Below are positions 22,860 to 32,742 of a stretch of 64,000 bases of DNA, one piece after another. A model generated the notes under the pieces. It was not told where the DNA came from, did not search any database, and saw only the letters and a list, made by a program, of their open reading frames with translations. The stretch spans positions 37,863,253 to 37,927,252 of the forward strand of contig CM075939.1 in NCBI GenBank assembly GCA_038030265.1. The letters run 5' to 3'. This stretch comes from Corythucha ciliata. Taxonomy: Eukaryota; Arthropoda; Insecta; Hemiptera; Tingidae. Each line of letters starts with the position of its first letter. The first letter of the stretch is position 1. The position numbers and the translations under genes were made by a program.

Positions 22860-23225
22860 TCCCGCGGACAGACCTGAAGTCGACAGAAGCGTCTTGATAA
22901 ACGGGCGTCGTCGCCGGGTAGCCCGTCGGCCTTAGCGCGAACAGTCTCGAAACAATGCCGCTGGTGGGATCCACGGACGCTGTTTAAGACGGCGCGGCGT
23001 GGCGCGGAAATAACACTTTCGGGATTTTTTTTATTTATTTCTTGGCCTGAAACTTGTGAAGCTTGGCGCTCGTACTACTCGTACACTCGTTCTCGTGATT
23101 AGTGGCCCTGGAGTTAATAAAATCGGTTCAAACCAACGACAATGACGCGAAACAGGGTGGTCACTCTGCGCATGTCAGGCTGAAACCGCCTGTAGTTATC
23201 GGGTGAGTATGGTTCGAGTGGCTCA
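22860..23225. other. CpG-rich stretch, possible promoter or 5' exon
   Basis: CpG density rises around 22900-23000, and a consensus-like donor (GGGTGAGTATGG) follows near 23199. There is no convincing coding frame, so this is only a weak hint of a transcription start. Confidence 0.2.
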
Positions 23226-23652
23226 TGAAACATGTGTCTGTTTCAAATCAGAATCTTTGAGAATGTTACCCTAAAGTTTGAGAAGGTGACCACCCTTGGA
23301 CGGTGTTTGCCATGTTTTGATGATGTTTTTGCGCAAGTGGCCTCGACTCCAAGGGAGAGGCATTTGCCACTGTGTCCCCCGCCTGTTGGATCCATCTCTG
23401 ATCAACAGTTTCGGGCCTAAATTTAAGCGAAAATGCAAGTTTAAGTTCTTAATTTAATCAAATTCGTCACAAAGTTTCGGGTCATTTAGTAGTCGGCCCC
23501 AAAACCCTCAAGGCCTGACAAATGCCGATGAATTGATGGGTTTTACAAATTTGGAAGTTTCCTTGCAAAACATCCGTAGCAGTTCAAATTTCGAGTCTTG
23601 ATTCCTGCGAAAATTTTGGTTCTTTGGTTCTTAATTTTGGCAAAATTGTTAG

Positions 23653-23795
23653 GCCCGATTTCACCAGCTTCTTAAACCACGATCAACAACTAATCACGAT
23701 TACAATGTAAACACTTATATCAGAATTCATATGCGTTGGCAACTAATCACGATTAACGTTAAACGAGATCAATTTTGGTGGTTTATGGTGTTTTT
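23653..23795. repeat. MITE remnant related to the one at 3150
   Basis: Starts GGCCCGATTTCACCAG and ends TTTTGGTGGTTTATGG, with internal ACTAATCACGATTA repeats and an AATTCATATGCGTTG block shared with 3150-3256. Confidence 0.35.
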
Positions 23796-23948
23796 TTGGT
23801 GGTGTTGGTTTTCGAGGAATCATTCCCACTAGAGCGCAATTTACCTCGGGCTAAATCCGGTCAGAATAGCAGAAAATGAGTTTCACTAGAACTCAGGGAT
23901 ACGAGAACTTCAGTTTATTGTCTGTTAAGACATGCTCGAAAATCTAGG

Positions 23949-24620
23949 ATGCCTGGGGACTGGAAAGTGTATCGCGAGGATCGCAAACGACTGGTGAGGG
24001 AGGCTTGCGACCTGAAAAAGAATCATTTCAGTAAAATGCTGGCTGAGTCATCAAATGTCCACATCACGGTCTGGAAACTTGGTTGCAGAGGGGACACGTC
24101 GGTAGTCCTTAAATATGAAATTGATGTTAATGGGCGGACATTAAAAGAGCCTCATGCAGTGGCCGACTCTTTTAATCGGTTCTTTGTAGATGAGGTGGAG
24201 ACGAGAAGCGCATTGTGAGTAGTTTTCCACCTGCTCTGATCGCTCCACGTTTCGAGATAAGTACGCAAATGCGGCCAAAATCGTCCTTTTTCTACATGCC
24301 CACTGGCGAGGATGAACTACTGCTTCACATTCAGCGCGTCGCGCGCAAAAACACCTCTAGGATAGACGGTGTCACTGGGAGAGTTCTGCTTTCTTCAGCT
24401 GAATTTATTGCTGGCCCTCTATCGGAAGCATTCAACAAGTGCATGCTCAATGATACTATCCGAAGGAATTCAAGACGTCGAAAGTGGTGCCTGTTTTTAA
24501 AAATGGGTCTCAGAAGGAACTCAATAACTACAGGCCCATTCCGAGCGGCCAGGGTCATTTCTTACTATTTGGATGCTCCGTTACCGGAATGTCTCAATGC
24601 CAGACAAATCGGATGGGACA
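23949..24620 (+). pseudogene. Non-LTR retrotransposon reverse transcriptase fragment
   Basis: The first open stretch holds the linker typical between LINE endonuclease and RT (DWKVYREDRKRLVREACDL, then FNRFFVDEV). The second contains SFFYMPTGEDELLLHIQRV and SRIDGVTGRVL, the first conserved RT block (usually S-x-G-x-DG-I). A frame change near 24470 scrambles the region where the protein should read a VVPVFK..YRPI-like motif. The catalytic YADD block is absent, so the copy is truncated at about 24600 and dead. A jockey/CR1-like origin is the best guess. Confidence 0.6.
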
Positions 24621-24720
24621 CTGAGTAGATGTAATAAAATGAAATTGCAAAAAAATGGGGGGACTTGGGTGATTTTTCTATGTATAATTATTATTAAAAA
24701 ATGAGTGCATAAGTAATACA

Positions 24721-24960
24721 ACATGCAAAACGTCGTAGCCGTAGGAGCCTATACGTTGTCAGTCTTCCCTCGTTAAGGAGCGTCATCTCTCGGGCCGGTT
24801 TCAGACGCTCAGCGTCTGATTTCCTAACTCATTTCAGTTTTGAAATCAGACACAGGACACGGAAGATGGTGAACAGCAGAAACCGGTCCTTTGATGCGCG
24901 CACCCCAACGAGGGAAGACTGACAATGTAGGCTCCTTCGGCTACAAGTCTTTTTGCATGT
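24721..24960. mobile_element. Inverted-repeat element (MITE), 240 bp
   Basis: The ends are ACATGCAAAA and TTTTGCATGT. The arms match for about 53 bp with a few differences, including a shared GTCAGTCTTCCCTCGTT block. A GACGCTCAGCGTC palindrome lies inside. No clear target duplication was found. Confidence 0.6.
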
Positions 24961-27517
24961 ATCTCTACAAACACAAATAGTAGTTTATGCGCTTTTGTGC
25001 TAAAAAGCTTGAGAAGATTGTGAGGAGGAAGATTGTTTCCCTCTCCTCGCTGACATAATTGGGTTGATTCCAGTCGCAATTTTTCACTTACGATATTTTC
25101 TTGAGTATCCAGACATTTTTAGACTTTCTGTTCGCAAGACGACGCTACGGAAATACGCCCTCCCCTCGTCATAACCATCAAACCAATTTCACAAGATTTG
25201 GGGATTTGAAATGAAACTCTTTGAAACAAGAGAATTAGGAATTGTGGAGTGAACGATGAAAATCCTTCCTCATAGTACATTGTGTAATTTCATTTAATTC
25301 TTTTGTTTTCTCTAAATGTGACTTTCTCGTGTCGCTCCTTTCCAACAGTCGTTACTTCCTCCTTCCCATCGCACCGCTACGCTAAGTTTCCATTGTACTT
25401 TTTTACTGCACTCACTTCTCGAGATCAACCCATACTATGCTCCTTTTTCGTGTCATAATTTTCCTCGGTGACCACTTACCCCCTCTCTCGCACTCACCCC
25501 GCACACTCACTCACACGCACTCGCTCTCCGACCCGTATTTCTTTTTCTTTTGAAAAAAAGTCCAAAGTTATAGAAGGCGGTCGATTCTGTTTCAAATAAA
25601 AGGAACCAGAAAGAGTGCGGGAATACTGTATGATGGATAAGGGCATTGTGATCTGACCTATGGAAAGCTGGGTTGTGCAGGAAACGACCTCTTTTTTTTT
25701 TATCTAACTCTTTTCATGAAAAGAGAGGGTAGATAGTAGGTACAATGGCGCCTAAATAATATTCCGAAGGGATAATCATAGTTAAGGTTTAAATTCAGTA
25801 ATAGACACCTTCCTTATCCGGGGAATCTGAGATTCATTTTTGTCCAGCCCAAACACATAATTATTTTCAATTATTTTTAAGCGTTCTGTTCTTTGAGATT
25901 TAGTTAAAATTTGGAGATAATATGTGCCGATGTATGGGGGGGAAGGGGAGGAGCGACCGTGTGCGCAGTCCTAAGCGACTTAGCGTAACTAGTCGTTTGT
26001 CTAGTCAGTTTGCTTATTTTTGTTTACTCGGTGTGAGTCTGTTGCTTGAAGAATATTTGTGTTATCCTTGTTTCTTTTGTTGTTGTTGTTGTTGTTTCAT
26101 TTTTGTTTTGTTTCATTAGTTATTAGCAGCTACTCCTAGCTGGGTGGATCATGCAAGCATGTAGCTTCACCTTTTAGTTATTTACCACCTGTATTTGATT
26201 CATTTTGTGTTGGATTGAAGATGGCTTCTGAGCCGAAACTGCGGTCACGGCAGTGAAGATTTGAAAATGGGAGAAAAACATTCATTTGTTTCTGTTTGAC
26301 TGAATTGTTGAATTCGTACACACCTTCGGCCCTTGATTTTTATAATGAGATTTAGTTTTACGTTGTCCGTGTCATTTACTACTTTCAACGATATTATGTC
26401 AAAGCCAACACGAACTCACCCACACACGATACCGTTCGTTCGCGCTTTACTCCTCTTATCATTTCCCCATAAGTGTAGGGTATGCGCTGTGGAGTTACAG
26501 AGAGGTGACACAGGGTGACACTTAGTTATTAACTGCGACGAGAGATATATGAACTACCCCCCTCACCACTGCTCTAACGTCACTAACACCGTCGTGTCAT
26601 TGTCATTATTTTCTACCTTCAAATAACTTGGTCCCTTTCATAACACCCTCAACCTCGCACGACCTACCTGACCCGTTATCGCCCTTACTTCAAATAATTA
26701 TACGTCAGATCAGGTTTTCTAGTTATAATCGCGGTTGACCCTCAAAATTTTGCTTTTTATGCGGTGTTAATTAAATAAGTTTTTAAAATGAATATCGGGA
26801 AAACACACTACACATTTATTTCCTTACCTAACTGCTTACGCTACAATCTGACTGGGTATAGGGAGCACATAGAAAAACAGGAAATGTTTGAAACTACTCC
26901 TTGAAATTCAAAAAACTTAACCATTCAACCCCCGCCCCTTCCAGTATGTTTCTCCACACACTGCAAAAGTGCTCAGCATGCTATTAAAAGGGATCAACTA
27001 CCGTGGAACACAGAGAGTGAATCCTTCCCCCTCCTTTCTATACAAGCCTCCCCGCAGCTATTCGGGTTATTAAGCTTCTCGATCTCAACCCTTACGAAGC
27101 CCCTTCAGCACGCTTACCTTTTCGGTCGCTGATCGCTCCCAGGGCGAGGAGGCTTTGATTAAAATGCCGTTAAAGCAAAGACGGATGAGATCCAACCTCC
27201 GCTGTACGCGCGATTGCTCTCTCCAAAGAGGATCCCTGCTTCACGGGCAATAACATTTCCTATTTGATCATTGCTTTACTCTTCTTTCTCCTGTTCGACG
27301 AGTATTTATCAATATCAAGTCAAATAGTAAATTGTTACAAGTTATGTTTCCCCAAGTGAGCAGAATGGCCCGTTGGACGTAATACCAGAATTACATATAC
27401 GTTTAGGCAATCTAACATCTTGTTTTCGTTGTAAGTTCTATACTCTCACGGTTCGACGAGTACACGCAGTGAAGAGAATAAACAAATAGAGTGAACTACC
27501 TACGATACGGAAATAGA
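24961..27517. other. No supported gene
   Basis: Contains a T-rich/GTT microsatellite at about 26080-26096 and, near 26215-26260, a GAAGATGGCTTCTGAGCCGAA segment of the kind often seen in retroelement 3' ends. Other frames lack motifs. Confidence 0.4.
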
Positions 27518-27590
27518 TAGAGTTTTCCATTTGCTCAAAATTCAACCCTAGGGCAGTTCATTTCTATCTCTCTTGTCCATTTACTAACAT
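27518..27590 (+). repeat. Half copy of the TAGCGTTCC MITE family
   Basis: CCATTTGCTCAAAATTC and GGGCAGTTCATTTCTA match the left arm of 19703-19844. The right arm is missing. Confidence 0.4.
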
Positions 27591-27759
27591 AATTATGACT
27601 TGATTCAGAGAGGATAATACCATAGTTGACATAGGTGGTGTGGAGGCCTCCTCCCACCCCGCGCCCGACGATCCCAAGTTGACGATTCATTCGTTGAAGC
27701 CGTCAAGCGCCAACCCGGCAACCACAGAAACAGTACAATTTCTGGACAAACCTCTCGAT

Positions 27760-28041
27760 TCACCCATCACTATAATTTTTCAGCCCGTTTGCGTTGCATT
27801 GCTGAATCAGTGCATCGTTGCGGTCCACCCTTGCCTTCCTCAGGCTCCGGTGATAATCCCTCCGAGCGCCGGACGATGTCGCTGCTGACAATCCGGAGGA
27901 ACTTTTCTGGTCGGATTGAGCAAGATGCAGAAGACCCAAGAAAAGTACACGCCTCCTTTCTAATTCTCGTGAATACCATGGATATGTGTTGTTCACAGTC
28001 CGAGTGAGAGACCATGGACAACAAAGATCAATCGAGTGCAA
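27760..28041 (-). pseudogene. LINE fragment (endonuclease-RT linker type)
   Basis: The minus-strand frame has YPWYSRELERRR then a Tyr/Arg-rich HRSLRKARVDRN block. This resembles the W-x-x-x-L-x-x-L-R segment and Y...L+ARR segment downstream of the endonuclease in R1/jockey-type LINEs. It is short, without catalytic motifs, and has no clear ends. The assignment is tentative. Confidence 0.35.
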
Positions 28042-28563
28042 GAATCGGGGGCATGCATAAATAAGAGGTTTGAAATATTAACGACTCTCATCTTGTTTTG
28101 CACGGAGAGTTTAAGAGGTGGCATTGAATAGGGTTTCTTGCTTCCGAAGGTTCTTAGTAAAAATTGCTTTCAATGAAGTGAATGGTCACTTTCGCGGGGT
28201 AAATTACTCGTTTTTCAATCGGCTATTCAGACTCAGTGGTTAGGTGAGAGTTTCCTGACTAATTTCAAGTTTTAGTTGGTTGATTGGATGTATTTTCAGT
28301 ACACGATAGTCACTTTCTTGTGGCTAAATTATGGCCTCTTTTGGGGATTCTTTAGCAATATAACAGCTTTGTTTTGGAAAGTCGGGTTTTGAGGCTGAAC
28401 TGGCAGTATTTTGAAAGCCCCTGGGCCTCTACCTGACCCAGCTCACCTCATCAAAATCCTCAGAGTGCCACGAGTATAAAACTCCTCCTGAAAGCCTCAC
28501 AGCTTCGCTGTTGCTCAAGTTGGGTGTAAATACGAAAACCCAACTTAAATTTAGGTGATTAAC

Positions 28564-28702
28564 GGTGAATTTCACCACCGGGAGTTTGGTTGGAGTTACC
28601 AAACTCTAACATTGTTTACATAAATTGTGACGAATTTTTTTCGTTAATTCTGAGTTTATGTAATTCAAACCTTAACTCTCGCTCTCGGTGGTGAAATCCA
28701 CC
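28564..28702. repeat. MITE-like inverted repeat (GGTGAATTTCACCACCG)
   Basis: The left end GGTGAATTTCACCACCGGGA is mirrored by TCGGTGGTGAAATCCACC on the right. The arms are about 35 bp with mismatches. Confidence 0.45.
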
Positions 28703-29038
28703 ATAAATGATTTATTAGAGTAGACAAATTCATTTGTTTGCACTAATGCGGACTAGTTCAGGGGTATGCACCCCATTCTCAAGGCATCCTGGTCGATCTC
28801 TGTAACACAAATCCTGGGGACGAACGTACAAGGAAACTTGTTTCTCAACACTTTCTCAGTCTCCTCTCCGTTGGGAAACCTGTGCTGTGCAGGGATTTTT
28901 TGGAATTTTGTGTTGACATGATGTGTTGAGAACCGCCAGAAAACATTAAAACAAAATTAGTAAATTAATTAAACTGATATTATCCGGACGACGATGGAAG
29001 GGCATAGCCCAACACGATTCGAGTTGCGAGAAAAAATG

Positions 29039-29111
29039 GCTCTCCGGCGGGATTTGAACCCGCAACCTCTGGATTACCAGTCCAGCACGCTGCCATTTGC
29101 GCCACGGAGGC
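29039..29111 (-). tRNA. tRNA-Thr(GGT)-like gene, array 1
   Basis: The cloverleaf can be drawn directly: D stem GCGC/GCGT, anticodon stem CTGGA/TCCAG, loop CTGGTAA (anticodon GGT), T stem GCGGG/CCCGC. The A box (TGGCGCAAATGG) and B box (GGTTCAAATCC) are intact, and a T6 Pol III terminator follows 2 bp after the gene. The 3' acceptor strand reads CGGAGAGC: it pairs fully with GCCTCCG only if one A is bulged. GGT anticodons are unusual for eukaryotic nuclear tRNA-Thr, which normally uses AGT. It may therefore be a Pol III-transcribed repeat rather than a translating tRNA. Confidence 0.65.
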
Positions 29112-29360
29112 GCCTATGGGAGTCGTACTCCGAGGGATAAGCTAAGCCGAACCCCACCTAGGTCCATTGTTTCTCGAAACTCTAGGCGCTTCTCCTGATC
29201 GGTAAACCACGCCGAATTTAATCTTATCTAGATGTTGTTAGATTGATGTAATGAATAAATCTGTCGCCGGCATTTTAATTAGTAAATTAATTAAACTGAT
29301 ATTATCCGGACGACGATGGAAGGGCATAGCCCAACACGATTCGAGTTGCGAGAAAAAATG

Positions 29361-29433
29361 GCTCTCCGGCGGGATTTGAACCCGCAACCTCTGGATTACC
29401 AGTCCAGCACGCTGCCATTTGCGCCACGGAGGC
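29361..29433 (-). tRNA. tRNA-Thr(GGT)-like gene beside the array 1 centre
   Basis: Same sequence as the copy at 29039. The unit is cut by the inversion point 2-3 bp upstream of the tRNA 5' end, so its normal upstream region is replaced by (AT)n. Confidence 0.6.
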
Positions 29434-29636
29434 GCATCTATATATATATCAGTTTAATTAATTTACTAATTAAAATGCCGGCGACAGATTTATTCATTAC
29501 ATCAATCTAACAACATCTAGATAAGATTAAATTCGGCGTGGTTTACCGATCAGGAGAAGCGCCTAGAGTTTCGAGAAACAATGGACCTAGGTGGGGTTCG
29601 GCTTAGCTTATCCCTCGGAGTACGACTCCCATAGGC

Positions 29637-29709
29637 GCCTCCGTGGCGCAAATGGCAGCGTGCTGGACTGGTAATCCAGAGGTTGCGGGTTCAAATCCCG
29701 CCGGAGAGC
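29637..29709 (+). tRNA. tRNA-Thr(GGT)-like gene, array 1
   Basis: First plus-strand copy after the inversion, with the same body and T6 terminator. Confidence 0.65.
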
Positions 29710-29958
29710 CATTTTTTCTCGCAACTCGAATCGTGTTGGGCTATGCCCTTCCATCGTCGTCCGGATAATATCAGTTTAATTAATTTACTAATTAAAATGC
29801 CGGCGACAGATTTATTCATTACATCAATCTAACAACATCTAGATAAGATTAAATTCGGCGTGGTTTACCGATCAGATGAAGCGCCTAGAGTTTCGAGAAA
29901 CAATGGACCTAGGTGGGGTTCGGCTTAGCTTATCCCTCGGAGTACGACTCCCATAGGC

Positions 29959-30031
29959 GCCTCCGTGGCGCAAATGGCAGCGTGCTGGACTGGTAATCCA
30001 GAGGTTGCGGGTTCAAATCCCGCCGGAGAGC
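29959..30031 (+). tRNA. tRNA-Thr(GGT)-like gene, array 1
   Basis: Exactly 322 bp after the previous copy. Its unit carries GATCAGATGAAG in place of GATCAGGAGAAG upstream. Confidence 0.65.
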
Positions 30032-30280
30032 CATTTTTTCTCGCAACTCGAATCGTGTTGGGCTATGCCCTTCCATCGTCGTCCGGATAATATCAGTTTA
30101 ATTAATTTACTAATTAAAATGCCGGCGACAGATTTATTCATTACATCAATCTAACAACATCTAGATAAGATTAAATTCGGCGTGGTTTACCGATCAGATG
30201 AAGCGCCTAGAGTTTCGAGAAACAATGGACCTAGGTGGGGTTCGGCTTAGCTTATCCCTCGGAGTACGACTCCCATAGGC

Positions 30281-30353
30281 GCCTCCGTGGCGCAAATGGC
30301 AGCGTGCTGGACTGGTAATCCAGAGGTTGCGGGTTCAAATCCCGCCGGAGAGC
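30281..30353 (+). tRNA. tRNA-Thr(GGT)-like gene, array 1
   Basis: 322 bp after the previous copy, and shares its GATCAGATGAAG variant. Confidence 0.65.
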
Positions 30354-30804
30354 CATTTTTTCTCGCAACTCGAATCGTGTTGGGCTATGCCCTTCCATCG
30401 TCGTCCGGATAATATCAGTTTAATTAATATACTAATTAAAATGCCGGCGACAGATTTATTCATTACATCAATTAAAACAAAAGCCCATCTTAAAAAAGAA
30501 AAAAACGACACTCATGTTTTTCCCCTTTTTTCTGTTCAATCTTTCTCTCTCTCGCGAACTTTGTTTTGATTGTGAAAAGTAATTATCGGACTAATAAAAA
30601 CCTTGAAGTTTTTTGGTTTAATGCGTGTATTTTAAACTCCAGGACCGGAAGTCCAAAAAAGGAACACCAAAAGAAATAAAGGTGAGTGGCTCTAGCTTAA
30701 TGATGGTCTAAACACTCGGTCGCGTTCCCTTATTATATACCCGCTCCATTTACAAGCCAGATGTTGTAAATTTCTTACGATGGACCGTAGAACAGGATTG
30801 GAAT

Positions 30805-31588
30805 ATGGAGAAATTGGAAAGGGCACGTCGAGGAAAGAGGCTGAGCTTCAAGAAAACCTGGGGGAAAATCCAAACGATTATTGAAAGTGAGGAACCGAAC
30901 TTCTTGGAATTACGAGCTCTAGTCGCGACCCTTACGGAGTGCTTTGAAGAAATCCGAGCGCTTGTCAGAGAAAATTTTGACGTCGTGCTTGAGGTAGCCG
31001 AAGATAAGATGCTTGAGAACGAAATGAAAGGCTCGGACGATTTGATCGAAAGCTTTGTTTAATCTAATTAAAGTACGTGCTGAGGCGATTTTACCGGCTG
31101 AGAAGGCAGAATGTTGTTCGGTCACTAGCTGTCGATGTTTTATGATAAATTACAAGCTCAACTGAAAGCACTCGAGTCACTCGGCGTATAAATAAGTACC
31201 TGTGCCGCCCTGTTGAATCCACTCATCGAATCTTGTCTGGACGAACACCTCATTAGACTGTGGCAGAGGTACCAACGGAGTTCTATGGGCACTCAAGACG
31301 GAGAATACGAATCGGAGATCTCAGCAAAAACGACGTTGGTGAACCTCTTGAAGTTCCTTCAATGCGAGGTAGAAAACGAAGAGAAAATCAGCCTGACTCT
31401 TGGAGAGCAACGAACGCGAGACAAAGGACGATCCAAAGTTCAAGGATGTGGTGTTCTTACGGAAACGGCATCGGCATCGGCAACTGGTTTGATGAACAAA
31501 ATACAAACAAGTGGTTGTCCATTTTGCGACGGATCTCACCTAGCAGCACACAGTGTGACAGAGCGAAATCGATGAGTGTTTCCGAAAA
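30805..31588 (+). pseudogene. gag: BEL/Pao gag relic
   Basis: The first open stretch (30805-31062) resembles the helical BEL Gag N-terminus (RGKRLSFKKTWGKI, then acidic helices). The second (31150-31575) contains LQAQLKALESLGV, then LLNPLIESCLDEHLIRLWQR, the segment following DUF1759 in insect BEL Gag proteins, and a zinc-knuckle start CPFCDGSH at about 31517. Stops and frame changes separate them, and most of the DUF1759 core is missing. Gag would form the particle; this copy cannot. Confidence 0.65.
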
Positions 31589-31680
31589 GACTCAGATATT
31601 AGTAAATTAATTAAACTGATATTATCCGGACGACGATGGAAGGGCATAGCCCAACACGATTCGAGTTTCGAGAAAAAATG

Positions 31681-31753
31681 GCTCTCCGGCGGGATTTGAA
31701 CCCGCAACCTCTGGATTACCAGTCCAGCACGCTGCCATTTGCGCCACGGAGGC
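31681..31753 (-). tRNA. tRNA-Thr(GGT)-like gene, array 2
   Basis: Same body as the array 1 genes, with T6 terminator. First unit inside the BEL interruption. Confidence 0.65.
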
Positions 31754-32002
31754 GCCTATGGGAGTCGTACTCCGAGGGATAAGCTAAGCCGAACCCCACC
31801 TAAGTCCATTGTTTCTCGAAACTCTAGGCGCTTCTCCTGATCGGTAAACCACGCCGAATTTAATCTTATCTAGATGTTGTTAGATTGATATAATGAATAA
31901 ATCTGTCGCCGGCATTTTAATTAGTAAATTAATTAAACTGATATTATCCGGACGACGATGGAAGGGCATAGCCCAACACGATTCGAGTTTCGAGAAAAAA
32001 TG

Positions 32003-32075
32003 GCTCTCCGGCGGGATTTGAACCCGCAACCTCTGGATTACCAGTCCAGCACGCTGCCATTTGCGCCACGGAGGC
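32003..32075 (-). tRNA. tRNA-Thr(GGT)-like gene, next to the gypsy insertion
   Basis: 322 bp from the previous copy. The Ty3/gypsy element starts 46 bp upstream of its 5' end. Confidence 0.65.
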
Positions 32076-32117
32076 GCCTATGGGAGTCGTACTCCGAGGG
32101 ATAAGCTAAGCCGAACC

Positions 32118-32121
32118 CCAC
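32118..32121. repeat. Left target-site duplication CCAC
   Basis: Matches CCAC at 37795-37798. Together with the TG..CA element ends this fixes both boundaries exactly. Confidence 0.85.
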
Positions 32122-32533
32122 TGAAGAGCTTCACTCTAAATTAGTGAAGATCTAAAAGAAAAATTATTATATTACACTTTTTTTTTATGAACTGGTTTAT
32201 AAATTATTATTATTTTTTTAAAAAAAGAAACTTCCGAAAGGATCGTGTTTTTTTGTTGATCTATACGATGTTCGATGTTTGAAGCTGTATCTTCGGCACG
32301 TCGAATGTTGGGGAGACAATTCTTGAATTTGGTTTCCTTCGATTGAATGATGTCGCTCGTTCGCGTTCGGGATTCTTTCGGTTGTTGGGCTCCTTTCGTA
32401 CTATCGACTACTCCGAGCACCACGAATTCTTTCCCTGGCTTGAGCTCCTTTTTTTTTTATTCCGCTTCTTTTTCTTCTTTTTCTTTTCATCTGTTTTTCT
32501 TTTAATTTCTATTGTAGGGGTAGCTTCTCTACA
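32122..32533 (-). repeat. 3' LTR of the Ty3/gypsy element
   Basis: On the plus strand it begins TGAAGAGCTTC and ends CTCTACA. It has the same length and, by eye, the same sequence as 37383-37794. The 83-codon minus frame inside is only an LTR frame. Confidence 0.92.
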
Positions 32534-32547
32534 TTGTTCCCTCCTCC
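32534..32547 (-). promoter_or_regulatory. Polypurine tract
   Basis: The minus strand reads GGAGGAGGGAACAA directly before the 3' LTR, the standard plus-strand primer position. Confidence 0.75.
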
Positions 32548-32742
32548 GATGAAAATTTTTTGTTTTGTTTTGTTTGTTGTCGTTTGGTTGGTTTCGTTCG
32601 TTTAAAGTATGCGTGGCTTTCTGAGTCGAGATGATTCGATCTGCCACTACCCAAGGAAGTCTTTTATTTAAAAAAAAAATTAATGATGTTAAATATCAAT
32701 CACAAATAATAATTGATAGAGGTGTTTATAAACATTTTTCTT

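Larger units (their letters stand above)
28956..30472. mobile_element. tRNA-bearing inverted array 1
   Basis: Tandem 322-bp units are arranged head-to-head. One and a half units are on the minus strand (28956 to about 29434), then an ATATAT centre, then units on the plus strand to about 30472. Each unit carries a tRNA-like gene. The array is flanked by direct copies of ATTAAAACAAAA (28945-28956 and 30471-30482); because array bases can be shared at both edges, the true target duplication is 9-12 bp. The flanking sequence appears to be the 5' part of the BEL/Pao element whose gag relic follows. The left end starts ATTAGTAAATT and the right end is at ..CATTACATCA, which is not its inverted copy, so the element is not a simple terminal-inverted-repeat transposon. 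Confidence 0.8.

Noticed and set aside
32172..32423. 83-codon minus-strand frame, repeated identically at 37433-37684
   Set aside because: It lies within the LTRs of the Ty3/gypsy element and duplicates for that reason only.
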